From Nemophila menziesii (lineage: Eukaryota; Streptophyta; Magnoliopsida; Boraginales; Hydrophyllaceae): a stretch of DNA of 64,000 nt. The DNA lies in NCBI GenBank assembly GCA_029959085.1, contig JARWIR010000027.1, positions 7,378,001 through 7,442,000 on the forward strand, read 5' to 3'. Each line of letters begins with the position of its first letter. Within the stretch, counting starts at the first letter, position 1. Below the pieces are notes generated by a model. That model was not told the DNA's origin and did no database searches. It saw only the letters and a list, made by a program, of their open reading frames with translations. This document shows positions 20,296-31,859 of this stretch, piece after piece. The position numbers and the translations under genes were made by a program.

Positions 20296-21284
20296 CTCTC
20301 AAGGAAGACTCTCCACCATCACTGCCACGGCGACTCGCGACTATCTTCAAGGACCAATCTCCATCATCTTCACTCACTGTCCATGAAAGGTAAAACTATC
20401 ATTATTCTTCCCCATTCAACATCTCTATTGAACCCTTCCATTTTACAACCTTCTCTACCTCTTCTATCCACAGAATCTCCACCTCTTGTCGGAAAGCTGC
20501 CTTGCACCTGAAGCCACCCGAGATCAGTAAGCTTGCGGCTCTGGGTATCAAAATTACATGTAAGATGTTTATGCCAAGCTTTGTAAGTCTAATTCCATCG
20601 ATGGTGGCACAATGGTTCGAGCTTTCTCTATCACTGTTGTTATAAAGGTTATCCATTTGGCAGTAAATATCCATTATGTTTTGTTAATTCTTCACCATCA
20701 TCAAACCAGTTCAGCTAAGCCATCAACAATCGAAGAACCCAAATTAAGGTAAAATATTATTTTTTACCATTGAAACTCTCAAAAATTGATTTAATTTTAA
20801 CCTAATCTCATCACTTTTACATTTTTCAGAATTATTTTTATTTAAGCAATTTGGTGTTATACTTCATTTTTTGAATTGTTTTGCAGTAAATATCTATTTG
20901 GCGCAATTGTTGGAGATGAATAATTATTTTCTTGCAGCTGATTCATTGCAGAAAGAAGTTATATTAGGAGCACTTTTATTAGGTAAAAGGTTTGATGATG
21001 GAGAACAGGTCACGATATTTTTTTTTATGATTAATTAAGGATTTCATTTTTGTGAAAAAATCAATTTTCTCATTTGAAACACTTTTTTTTTCCTAGAGTT
21101 TTTGTTCACTCCTCCCTTGCCGAAGTTATTTGTCTTTACGTGATATTAATGAGTAAAAAATACTCAAGTTTACTTGTCAAGACGTTTCATATGAATATGC
21201 TATATTTAGAGTGTGCACTTTTTGTTGTTTTGAATAGGTCAGTCAAATATCTTGAAATCAATTTAGTGGAGTATATCAGATGAT
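20296..21284. other. Unassigned Helitron B body, possible gene fragments
   Basis: No gene is identified. Intron-like borders (a TTTTGCAG acceptor near 20885 and TTCTTGCAG near 20938) bracket a short open stretch reading ADSLQKEVILGALLLGKRFD, followed by a GT near 21009. This looks like a captured exon, but I cannot name the gene. Confidence 0.35.
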
Positions 21285-21301
21285 AGATTGGTGCATGGTT
21301 T
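21285..21301. repeat. SINE target-site duplication, left copy
   Basis: AGATTGGTGCATGGTTT, identical to 21419-21435 on the right. Confidence 0.9.
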
Positions 21302-21418
21302 TAACCAGATGGGATTAGCTCACTGACCAGGGCCTTGGTCTACCAATCTAATGATGCAGGTTCGAATCGAGTCAATGACTTCGAGTCTAAAGTGGCTCTC
21401 CTATGTAAACAAAAAAAA
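21302..21418 (+). mobile_element. tRNA-derived SINE with 17-bp target duplication
   Basis: A 117-bp element carries an A-box-like sequence (ATTAGCTCACTGACC, near 21314) and a B box (GGTTCGAATCG, 21359-21369), the internal RNA polymerase III promoter of a tRNA-derived SINE. It ends in an A-rich tail (about 21407-21418). A perfect 17-bp duplication, AGATTGGTGCATGGTTT, flanks it at 21285-21301 and 21419-21435, which is decisive for LINE-mediated retroposition. It is too short and irregular to be a working tRNA gene. Confidence 0.88.
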
Positions 21419-21435
21419 AGATTGGTGCATGGTTT

Positions 21436-22437
21436 CCAACAACTTTACAGACCTCTGCAACTATTATTGGGATGCTGATAGTGATGTATGCTCACTCTGT
21501 TGGCTGCTACAATTATGGCACTTTCCACTTTGTTGAAACTTCAAAGGTATGTCACTAAATATATTTTCTTTCAACAATATCTTTCGTTACACAATATATT
21601 ACTCATGGATGACTCAGTAAAAATGAATGTTTTATTTAGGGGTAATTGGAACTGGAGGTACTATTTATATGTAGTTGTATGAGAACGAGGACAAATCAAT
21701 GCAAGCAATGTGCCAAATATATGCTTTATTCTCCTACATTTGCTTGGTGATAGAGGATTTTCTGCGAAGGTGAATAAATTTCCCACTAGAACTTAGGATT
21801 CATTGTCATGGTGTAATCTAAGTTTTTGATGTGACAAGCTATTGATTTAGTGGGACCAGTCTTCCGAACAATAGACGGTTCCTTTTGTTGGGGTATGAGA
21901 GATAAAAGGCACCCTTCTTTCTTATGGGCTCTATTGATGAAGAATAGGAATTTAAAAGTAGCAAGGTATAATAATAAACAAAATTGACATCTAAAATAGA
22001 GATTTTGTTTAAAGCTTAAACAGTAGAATAAAGTGAAATTGATTAATTGTATCTGTAGAGTCCAATCAGCGACGGGTTTGCAGATCGTTAGCTAGATGTA
22101 AGAAAGTTCCCTAATCTTGGCCCTCTCGCTTCTTACTTAGAAAGGAGAGCATCTAATTCTTCTTTTCTTTTAGATGAAGTTTTATTTTCGAGCACCACCT
22201 AGGAAAGGCTTGAAACCATGGGTTTAAACTAAAGAAATTATGAAATTCTCTCAACTCTCTCTCCCTCTCCTCCTTAACATACACAAACACATATACCTTT
22301 CCTAAACAAATACACATACATTTCATACATATCTAGCTTAAATCCCTACTAAATCTTCATTTTAAGCTAGAATCCTCTAACCCCTTCCTTCCTTCTTTCT
22401 CTTTTTTCTCTCCTTCACTTGCGCATAATAGTTCACC
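21436..22437. other. Unassigned, leading into the LINE-2 5' UTR
   Basis: No gene is recognised. Just before 22438 the plus strand becomes CT-rich (22250-22430), as is usual for a LINE 5' UTR. The exact LINE-2 start cannot be fixed because no flanking duplication was found. A GTATGT donor near 21547 after an open stretch hints at another captured exon of unknown identity. Confidence 0.4.
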
Positions 22438-24216
22438 ATGAATTTTTATGCTTCATCTCATCCGTTTGCTAAAAACAACCAACTGGTGGTGACACCAGAT
22501 GAATCTTCACAGTATAGAGCAGCTTATGAACATAAGCTTCTTGTCAAATTACTACACAAAGAGAAGTTTAATCACATATTTATTAAGAATCACATTAACA
22601 AGTACTGGGAATTAAAAAAGCTAGCTGAAGTTGAAAGGTGTGGAGATAATACCTTCATAATCAAGTTTGGAGCTGCAGAAGATAAGGAAAAAGTGTGGAA
22701 CCAAAGGCCCTGGACTGTACAAGGAAAGCATCTCGCCATTAATGAATATGAAAATGGAGACTCTAAAGAAGTTCATAACACTACTATGTGGATTCAACTT
22801 ACAGGTATACCAGTTAAGTTACTTACTACTAAATGCATTAGCAATATGTTCAGCTATTTTGGTCATGTTCATGAGATTGAACTACCGGTTTCCCTTGAAA
22901 TCGATGAGAAATCGGTTACTAGAATTAGAGTAGACTGGAATATCAAAAACCCCTTAATTGCTGGAATCAATTTTTGGGAAAACGAGTTTAAATCATCATG
23001 GATCAAGTTTAGATATGAAAACATTGGTCAGGTGTGTTACGGGTGTGGAATTTTTGGTCACGAGGAGCTTTTTTGTAAGAACCCTAAAGTTTCCCCCAAA
23101 ATAGGCGCTTGGATCAAAATTTCTAATAGGGGTCCTAACCAGAAATTAACTGGTAATTCAATAGAAGAACGCAAAGACTATACTAAGATCAATGAGAAAA
23201 CTCAAGTTACAGTTCAAAGTAACCAAAAATTCTTACCTAAAATCAACGATGGAGGTAACTCGGTCCCGATGGAGGTGAGTGAACCCAGTAACGATCCTGG
23301 TAACGGCGTTAAACTACACGACGCAATTTTTGAATTTAGTACGAAAAAGAATTCCCATAAAGGACAAGGTAGTGGGAGTGGAGCGACTACGAAGAAGGAC
23401 GATGGTTTTGGCTCGAGTGGTAGTGGTGGTGAGAGGAAAGAGAAAGGTTTAGGCGTGAGTAGTTCGGGTAGTACTGAGAAAGAAGACAAACTTGCCAAGC
23501 TGGCAAGTCAAATGTTGACCCAACTTAAAACCCCACCGGCCCATCAACCATCTATCCAGTTTGGATCTTACAAAAGCCCAACACTCATTATTAAAAGCCC
23601 AAATGTCTTAATTTCTCCAAAAATACTTAGTAAAAGCCCAAAACTAATAACCCAGAATGATAATCATTATTCGGATCATCAACATAACATTATCAACACC
23701 AAAAACCCCCAATCTCTCTTGAACCCTAAATCGCCCTCTACACCCTGTCTTCCAATTACTGATTCATCTTCTAACTCTACCAATCTTAACAACACTACAG
23801 CTCATAGAGTACTTAACATTAATCCGATCTCTATCAACCTCTTTCAAAATTGTAGTAACGAGAAACAATTGATTACGAAAAGGGCAGCGAAGAGAGAATA
23901 TGAAGAATCTTCGGGAAGACTCTCAGTCAAGCTTAGAACGACTAAATTGAAGAATTATCTTACCACTCAAGTTAACCAAAAAAGACAGAAAACCTTATGG
24001 AGCTTCCGTCTGGAAAAGAAAGAAGAAAATTATGAAGAAGGTGTTATAGAAGTGGTTAATAAGAAAAATGAAGAAATGGAGGTGATAGCTGATTGCTCAA
24101 GTGGGGAAGAACAAGGTAATCTATCGGATGGAGAAAAAGATGTGGAACAGCAGGTCATTGAATCAACCGTAGTGGTTTGCGGGGTTGACCCTAATCAACC
24201 CCAAAATGACCAATGA
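22438..24216 (+). CDS. LINE-2 ORF1 protein (DUF4283-like plus zinc knuckle), intact
   Basis: 592 residues, uninterrupted. RNA-binding component of the LINE ribonucleoprotein. The DUF4283-like region spans about residues 20-175 (TFIIKFGAAEDKEKVWNQRP, TTMWIQLTGIPVKLL). A CCHC knuckle CYGCGIFGHEELFC lies at about residues 201-214. The C-terminal 350 residues are low complexity: Gly/Ser/Lys-rich, then Ser/Pro/Asn-rich with repeated KSPK-type motifs, then acidic. The ATG at 22438 follows a CT-rich leader and is the first good start. The stop TGA overlaps the ORF2 ATG (ATGA, 24213-24216), implying coupled translation. Length and order fit plant L1 ORF1. Confidence 0.9.
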   Translation: MNFYASSHPFAKNNQLVVTPDESSQYRAAYEHKLLVKLLHKEKFNHIFIKNHINKYWELKKLAEVERCGDNTFIIKFGAAEDKEKVWNQRPWTVQGKHLAINEYENGDSKEVHNTTMWIQLTGIPVKLLTTKCISNMFSYFGHVHEIELPVSLEIDEKSVTRIRVDWNIKNPLIAGINFWENEFKSSWIKFRYENIGQVCYGCGIFGHEELFCKNPKVSPKIGAWIKISNRGPNQKLTGNSIEERKDYTKINEKTQVTVQSNQKFLPKINDGGNSVPMEVSEPSNDPGNGVKLHDAIFEFSTKKNSHKGQGSGSGATTKKDDGFGSSGSGGERKEKGLGVSSSGSTEKEDKLAKLASQMLTQLKTPPAHQPSIQFGSYKSPTLIIKSPNVLISPKILSKSPKLITQNDNHYSDHQHNIINTKNPQSLLNPKSPSTPCLPITDSSSNSTNLNNTTAHRVLNINPISINLFQNCSNEKQLITKRAAKREYEESSGRLSVKLRTTKLKNYLTTQVNQKRQKTLWSFRLEKKEENYEEGVIEVVNKKNEEMEVIADCSSGEEQGNLSDGEKDVEQQVIESTVVVCGVDPNQPQNDQ

Positions 24217-27200
24217 CACAAGCCGCCTGGAACTGTCAAGGAATTGGCTCATCCTTGACAGTCCAGACCCTTACTGGTATTGTTAGAAAATACCAGCTTC
24301 AGGTACTTTTTCTTTCAGAAACTAAGAATAATTTTTGCACTGTTAAAAAATTAGAAAAGGTAATAAATATGAAGTTAATAGAAACTGTTGAACCTATTGG
24401 ACTTAGTGGGGGATTGGCTATATTCGCTAAAAGTGATACTGTTGTTAAGATTATTTCTAAAACTAGCAATCATATGCATTGTAAAATTATAGATGATAAT
24501 GGTAATGCTTTCTTCACTACATATGTCTATGGTGCCCCTACTGAACAATATAAAGAAGCTTGTTTGGACTTACTGAATAGTTGCAAACCTAGTAATGATG
24601 AACCTTGGAATTTGTTAGGAGACTTCAATAACATTAGGAATCCTTCTGATAAAAAAGGAGGAGATACTAGATTTACTAAAAATATGAAGCAATTCAATGG
24701 TTTTATTAAACATAATAAACTTGAGGAAATTATTCAAAAGGGTTGCAAGTACTCATGGTCTAATAAGAGAAGCAATGATGAAATGATTAAAACCTTAATT
24801 GATAGAGGTTTTTGTAATGAACAGTGGGGTAATCTTTTCCCAACAGCTTGGATTGCACTTTTACCAGCTGTAGGGTCTGATCACTCTCCTCAAATATTAT
24901 TTATGAAAGATACATTTATGAATAAAGACAGGAGATTTTACTTCGAAAATCAATGGTCTGAAGAGGTAGAATGCTTAGAAATTATAAAAAATGTCTGGAA
25001 TACTAAAAATTACAGGTATGGACACTTTAGAAATGTGCTCAATAACAGATTAAAAAAGTGTAGTAGACTGCTTACTCAGTGGAGTAAAAAGAAATTTAAA
25101 AATACTAGGAAGGAAATTGATAAGAAAATGGAAAGGTTAGAAAATATATATAATGATCCCAATACTAAGTGTTGGGATGAATATCATTATATTATAAAAG
25201 AAATAGAAACTCTTTGGACTAAAGAGGAGGATTTTTGGGCTAATAGGTCTCGTGTATTATGGCTTAAAAAAGGGGACAAAAATACCTCATATTTTCACGC
25301 AGCTACAAAAGAAAGAAGGAAGATTAATAAAATTAAAAGTATTACCAAAGAAAATGGAATTTGGGTAGACAATTATATAGAGATACAAGACGAAATTAGT
25401 ACTTATTTTAATAATATCTTCAAAACCATTGGTAATAGAGATTTTACCTCTATTTCCAATCTTATTAAAAAAAGAATAAATAAAAATATGAATGAATCTT
25501 TAGATAAACCATTACTTATTGAAGAGATTGTACAAGCTATTGATGGTCTTGGGCTAAATAAAGCCCCGGGACCTGATGGATACTCAGGAATTTTTTATAA
25601 AACATATTGGGAATATATTAAAGGAGATGTTATCAAACTGATTAATGAATTTTGGTATAATGGAGGTAGTTTGGAGTAAATTAACCATACATATATCTCC
25701 CTTATACCAAAGATTCCAATACCTATCACTATAAAACATTTTAGGCCCATTAGTTGTTCAAACTTCATTTATAAAATAATAGCAAAAATTCTTGTTAATA
25801 GAATGCAACCGGTAATGGATGTAATTATTGATGAAAATCAATCCGCATTCGTACCTGGAAGGCATATACAAGAAAATACGATGGTTGCTCATGAAATTAT
25901 TAATTATATAAAAGGGCAAAAAAGAACTAAAACTCATTACCTCACCATTAAAGCGGATATCCAAAAAGCATATGAGAATGTCGAATGGGATTTCCTAAAA
26001 ACAATAATGGAGAATATGGGCTTTAGTGAAAAATGGATTAGCAAAATTATGAGGTGTGTTACTTCTGTAACATATTCGTATTTATTAAATGGTACCCCTA
26101 TAAAACTAGATAATCCCCAACGAGGATTACGACAAGGGGACCCCTTATCGCCATTCCTCTTTTGCATTGTTACTCAAATGCTTTCTATTCTTATAGCTAA
26201 TAAAAATGAGGAACAAATATTGACTGGTATTAAAATTGCTAAATTGGCCCCTAGTGTTACCCACTTACTATTTGCTGACGATAGCATTTTCTTTATGAAA
26301 GCTAATATGATGGAAATAGATGGTTTTAATGACGTTATTAATAAATATAGTTTCTCCACTGGAATGAAACTAAATTTAAATAAGTGTGGGGTGAAATTTA
26401 GTCCCAATACACCGGACTATATTCAAAAGGTACTAGCTAATAAGCTTAATATGCATATTACGAATGACTTGGGTAATTATTTGGGTCTACCCACAGAATG
26501 GGGGAGATCTAAAATAAATGACCTCAATATATTGGTAGAAAAAACCTTAAAAAGAACGGAAAATTGGAAAAATCTATACCTATCTTCAGCTGGTAAAGAA
26601 ACTTTAATAAAAGCGGTGCTACAAAGTTTACCAAACTACTTTTTATCCTCATACCTTATACCAAAAAGAATTTGTGACCTAATATCTTCACAAATTGCTA
26701 ACTTTTGGTGGGGGAGTAATGGAAAAAATAAATGCCACTGGGGCAGCTGGAACTCTATAACTAAAAGTAAAATGGATGGAGGTCTTGGTTTCCGAGATCT
26801 CAATCTTATGAATGTAGCCTTACTTAGTAAACAGGCATGGAATTTGATTAATAACAACAATACACTACTATATAAATTACTAAAAGGAAAATATTTTCCA
26901 ATTACTAATTTTATGGAAGCTCAATTAGGGAGTAATCCTTCATGGGGTTGGAAAAGCCTAATTAGTGGAAGAAATGCAATAAAAGATGATATTAAATGGA
27001 AAATAGGCAATGGATATACTATAAATTTACATACTGATAAATGGATAAATGGTATTAACCAGGTTATAACACCTAATAGAAGTGAATTACAAAAAGTAAA
27101 TGATTTAATGATTAGCAATGAGAGAAAATGGAATATAGAGGTTATAAATCAAGTGTATACTAGTGATATTGCACAAGCTATTTTTAACACATTTATACCT

Positions 27201-28430
27201 CTATCTGGAGGGAAAGATATTCCCTTTTGGATACATGATAAAGATGGTAACTTCTCAGTTAAAAAAGGTTACTATATTATGAAGAATAAAAAAGATGGAG
27301 AGGAAAAGAATAAAGGTACTGATAAGGCCTCCTCCTCGCACCAGGTTGATAAAATGATCTGGAAAATGATATGGGGTCTAAAAGTAGCACCAAAAATAAA
27401 AAATTTTATTTGGAAAGTAGTTAAACATTTGTTACCTACAAATGAAAACGTGTACAAAAGGAAAATAGGGTTAAACCCTAGTTGTGACATTTGTAATAAA
27501 GAAACTGAAACTATTGAACATATGCTACTAGACTGTGTATGGTCTAGAGCCATTTGGTTTGCCTCCCCTTACCACCTTATTACTTGCAACCACTCTACTT
27601 CTAAGATAGATGTTTGGATGGCAAGAATATTGGAGGAAAGGAGAGGGGCAGGAATTAGTACAGAGTTCATAATGGAACAAATATGTGTCATTTTATGGCA
27701 TATATGGAAAGGAAGATGTGCTTATAAATACAAAGGCACAAAGCCTGACCCTTTAAGAAGCTTAAACAATGCTATGAAAGAATGGGAACAATATAAAAAT
27801 ATAGTTTATCCTAATGATGTTATTTCTAAACTGAAGGATAATAAGAATCAAAATATAAATCTGGCGCATAAAAATGGTAATAATGGAGATACTGAGTTTG
27901 AAACTAATCCTGAGATGGATAACAATAATCGAAAGCTTAAGTGGATTCCTCCACCTAGAAACTTAATAAAAATAAATTGTGATGCTGCTACTAAAGATAA
28001 TAATGGAGCTATATCTTGTGTTGCTAGGGATTTTACAGGTAAGGTGATCTATTGCAAAGCTTGGGAGGTTAAGGTGGAAAATCCTAAAGAGGCTGAAGCA
28101 TTGGGGGTGTTAAAAGCTTGTCTTCTCGCTAAGGAGTTCCCTCCTCAAAGTGTGATAATAGAAAATGACTGCCTCCAAGTGATGAAGCCTTTAGAATTTA
28201 GGAACCACTTTAATTCGCCTTTAATTTGTAATATTATTAAAAGTGTTTATTTTGTTTCTGAGGATTGTAAACCTATTTTTCGATGGATTAATCGTGATAG
28301 GAATAGACTAGCTGATGGGGTAGCCAAATATAAGCTAAGTGGCAATATGTTAGGCTCGTGTTTAGACACGTACCCATCTAGGTTAGAAGAAATAATTAAA
28401 ACTGAAACCGTTCCGATGGGAATTGGTTAA
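24213..28430 (+). pseudogene. LINE-2 ORF2: endonuclease, reverse transcriptase, zf-RVT, RNase H, one in-frame stop
   Basis: The replication enzyme of the LINE. The APE endonuclease (about residues 1-230) has AAWNCQGIG (Asn7), LSETKN (Glu36), LLGDFNNI and VGSDHSP. RT motifs follow: KAPGPDGYSGIFYK, ISCSNFIYKIIAKIL, QSAFVPGRHIQ, GLRQGDPLSPFLF and the catalytic FADDS (26271 onwards). zf-RVT is seen as IWGLKVAPKIKNFIWK with CDICNKETETIEHMLLDC. A C-terminal RNase H shows INCDAA, PKEAEALG, IENDC and RLADGVAK. The only break is a TAA at 25677-25679 (residue 489) inside RT motif spacing; reading continues in the same frame to 28430. Everything else looks intact. Confidence 0.93.
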
Positions 28431-28473
28431 ATTTGTAATAATTTTTGAGTACTAGTAGAGAAGGATTTGGAAC

Positions 28474-28483
28474 AAAAAAAAAA
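28474..28483 (+). other. LINE-2 poly(A) tail
   Basis: A run of ten A's about 40 bases after the ORF2 stop marks the probable 3' end. The sequence after it (GGTAAAGGCAACAAC) should be a target duplication, but no copy was found upstream. Confidence 0.65.
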
Positions 28484-29432
28484 GGTAAAGGCAACAACAT
28501 GGATCTTTTTTTGGATTAATAGGCTGTTTATGCTTTCTTTAATTTTGTTTATGAATACAAACAGAGTATCAATGGTTGGGAGAATATGATTCATTTTGCT
28601 TTCATTGTTGCTACCGAGATAAAGTCATATTTTCAGAGTTCTTTCTGTGAACTAATGTTGCACTACTCAAGTTTTGTATTAGGCCTTCGATTGGGTACGC
28701 CTGTATTGGATTTCTTGATTTATTTATGATCAGAAATATGTCGAATACCATATCTTAGCTTGAGACAATTGAAGGGTAAGGTTTTTGCATGTATGTGTAG
28801 TGTGCGTGTGTGTGGGTGTGAAAAGGAGTGTTAGAGAGAATATGGTTATTCCTGATAAGAGAGTAATTCTAAATTATGAGAGAAGGAAAAAGTTAAGAGA
28901 CTATATATGAACATGGCCTATGAAGTGCATCTGGTATATTGATATGGGTAGGAATAGCGTATCTTGGAGATATTTTTGGATTTATCACTAAATTTGATAG
29001 GTACTTATTATTCTATTATTGTGAATTTTTTTAATACAAATCTTTAAATTGTTGCAGCGGAACCTAAGATTTAAGCCTAGAAAGGTAATTGATTGAAATG
29101 CTACGTTTTGAGTTTATTTAAACTTTTATAGTGTCCAGTTGATGACAGATGACACATAATATGTCTATTATACATTTTTTGGAAGTTGAGCCTAATGGTT
29201 TCCTATTAAATCCCACCTCAAAGAGTCCTTTTAAAGTTTTTTAATTATATTCGAGGACTAATAGTTATTTTAGTTTGGAGTAAAGCATTTGGGCCTAAAA
29301 TAAGATACTCTTAGATACTTATTTATTTTATACAAGTTTATAGACTCTGATTAAGATACGCTCTCTTGAATTATGACGGTAAATAGAATCATGTTGATAT
29401 TTTCATAGGCAAGAACAATCCGTATACTTTAA
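28484..29432. other. Unassigned Helitron B body upstream of the BPA1-like exon
   Basis: AT-rich and intron-like, with a short GTGTGTGTGG tract near 28803. No ORF or family motif is recognised. Confidence 0.45.
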
Positions 29433-31850
29433 GAATTAACTTCTTTTTCCGGTGACATTGAATATGTTGAGATGCAGAGGTTAGTTTGTAATTTAGTAAA
29501 CTGTGTATACATACATACATATCTTAGAGTTTTGCTATAGTGATAAAATTATTGATGTCTCCCTTTTTGTTCTAGTTATATGCCCTTAGGAGATATCAAA
29601 TTAGGTGATTATTTGACTTATTTACTAGACTTTTAAGCTTATTTGGTAATATTACGATTTCTTCCCTTGGATTTGGATTATTTGTGTTTTAGAGCTTTTA
29701 TGCGTTAATTCGTTTATTTTTAGTGTAAAGTTCTTAGGTTTATGATTTGATGGAATATCAAGACAAGGAGAAGAATTGAGAAATAAAGTCTTGGATGGAG
29801 CGTTGAAGTCAAAGGCGAGAATAATTGATTCGAAGAAGTAATTAGTGGAAAATGAAATCTGGAATGCTGTCACAAATCACTATTTTAGAGCATCTTAGCC
29901 ACTGATTCGGCCTTGGAGCATAAAATGAGGTAGCTAGAGCTTGAAGTCAAGGAGATTTTCCAAGTTGAACGAAGTGATTCCGAGTCTGGAGGCAAAATTT
30001 ACAGCTGTTTTAGTAACAGCTGGTCACCAGTGACGGGATTTTATTAAATGGATTGGGCTTCTATTCCAATTAACCTAAACCCTAATTTCTATAGCCCAAT
30101 CCGTTTTTCCCACTATAAATAGGCCTTTAACCTCAGTTTTTAGATAGACAATTCATATTTGAGAAGAGGCAACGCTTAGCAGAAGTCAGAAAAGCAAAAA
30201 GGAGAGAGAAAGCTGGAGCTGGAGAATTCCTTCTTCAACAACAGCAATCCTCAACCCTTTAATTAGGTTTTTCTATTTCTGTAATTCATTATCAACCTCT
30301 TTTATTTTATTTCAGTTATTTTAAACATTAGTATGAGCTAAATTCTTTAAGTACTTGATGAACGCATTTATGGGTTGAACCCTATTTATTTAATTTAGTG
30401 TTTTCAATTTTGGGATTGTATGATTTAATTCGAATTGGGTAGTTAATCAATTTCTATTATTTTGAGCTTATTGACTATTAGTGACGTAATTAACCAGTAA
30501 TAGGATTTAGTATTTAGGTTATTTCATATAGTGGCGTATGGATCACCTTGACGGGGGGTTTAGGTACGGAAATAGATAATAGATGTAAGATAAAAGTTAT
30601 TGATCCTGACGGACTTAATTAATATTATAGCCAATTAGGTAAAAAGTGCTTATCATTCAAAGATAGATTATGATCGCCCTGACGGGGTTTGTATTACCCT
30701 AGAATAGCTTCTAAGTCCACCCTGACGGGGGTTAGAAGAGTAATGAATCCCGACTATTGTTAATTACCAATTTGACCCTTAAACGAAGCACTAGTTAAAT
30801 AGATTTAGGCGAAACCCTTGCGTGAGTCAAGTACTACCTCTCATATTTGCGTCCAACCTTTTGTTTACGTATTTGCATTTTAATTCTTGCGTTAATTTAG
30901 TATTTTAATTTAATTGCGTCTTAGTTCTTAATCCAAAAACCAAAAAAGATATTTATATCATTTATTTTCCGCATTACATAACAATTATCTACACTTATTA
31001 CATAACATCTAAAGTCATACGTAATCCGTCCCTAAGATCGAAATCCCGTTTACCGGATATTACTTGGACGACCCGTACACTTGCGGTACGTGTCTTGCCT
31101 TTTTAGGTGTGTTTATTTAGAACACACAAGGAGACACCAATTATCTTAATTCTTTTGTAAGTATAATGAATGAAGTCAAATTACCTTCGTCACTTTCAAG
31201 GATCCACAAGATGCCGAAACTGCAGTTCTTCTCTCGGTAAAGTTAATTCTTAATATTCTTTTGACACAAGGGCCATTGGTATTCTCAATCCAGATTACCA
31301 GCTTCCCCTTTCTAAGCTTTCTCTTCCTCCAACGGAAAACTCCATCTTCGGTGGTGGACCTGGTGGTGCAACGACGACTTTCCAAAAAGCCGAGGATGAA
31401 GTAAGTAGTATGCTATCGAAAGGATTTGTTTTGGGAAAATATGTGATTAAAAAAGCAAAATATTTCGATGAAAAACATCAATCAACTTCCACAACAAGTG
31501 CAAAAATGGCTGGTTTGACCGAGAAGATAAGTATAGAGACCTCGATTGTGAAGGAAAAAATAAAGTGGATCAAAAGTTTCAAGCATCGGAGAAAGCTAAA
31601 TCAGCTTTTGCAGCTGCTGAACCTTAAGTTAGTGATATTGGTTCTGCGACTATGAAGAATCTCTATGTTTTTAATTCGACTAGCTAGGTAACTAATGCGT
31701 TAAACAAAGTTACAGAACCAGGTGAAAAGAGTGAAGAAAATGTTGTGAGTGTTGAAGATAAAGAGATCAGAGATATAGCGGTTGATGATGATTCCCTTAA
31801 AGTAAAAGTGCATTTAGCCGAAAGAGCTGGAGGTTCTTAATGAGGAGAAG
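29433..31850 (+). pseudogene. BPA1-like (ACD11-binding-partner, RRM family) gene fragment, copy A, with solo LTR in an intron
   Basis: Pseudo-exons of a plant RRM protein of the BPA1 type. Exon (about 29433-29479): ELTSFSGDIEYVEMQ. Exon (31165-31236): SQITFVTFKDPQDAETAVLL, with TGA replacing an expected Arg codon just before it. Then PDYQLPLSKLSLPP, EDEVSSMLSKGFVLGK, AKYFDEKHQ, and after a frameshift EKAKSAFAAAEPKVSDIGSA and TMKNLYVF. GT donors follow the first two exons, so genomic DNA was captured. The solo Athila LTR at 29553-31139 lies in the intron between them. The first exon codons and the C-terminal end are missing. Family assignment is from memory of conserved motifs. Confidence 0.7.
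29553..31139 (+). repeat. Solo Athila LTR (LTR-A, 1587 bp) with ATTAT duplication
   Basis: It begins TGATGTCTCCC and ends GACACCA. It is flanked on both sides by ATTAT (29548-29552, 31140-31144), and no primer-binding site follows, so this is a solo LTR left by LTR-LTR recombination. A TATA box (TATAAATAG) is at 30114-30122. It pairs at a few percent divergence with LTR-B at 37715-39299, which is followed by the same ATTAT and the same BPA1-like sequence. Confidence 0.92.
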
Positions 31851-31859
31851 TTTCATGAA

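Larger units (their letters stand above)
22438..28483 (+). mobile_element. LINE-2: nearly intact L1-type LINE with RNase H
   Basis: ORF1 (22438-24216) and ORF2 (24213-28430) are followed by a short 3' UTR and an A-run (about 28474-28483). ORF2 would be 1405 codons with a single in-frame TAA. This is the best preserved coding element in the window. The 5' boundary lies somewhere in 21.8-22.4 kb, and no target duplication is recognised. Confidence 0.92.

Noticed and set aside
21302..21418. Possible tRNA gene
   Set aside because: Boxes are present but the cloverleaf is not sustained, and 17-bp duplications plus an A-tail show a SINE.
28484..28500. GGTAAAGGCAACAAC after the LINE-2 poly(A) as a target duplication
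   Set aside because: No matching copy was found upstream of ORF1; AAAAGGCACC near 21906 is too different.
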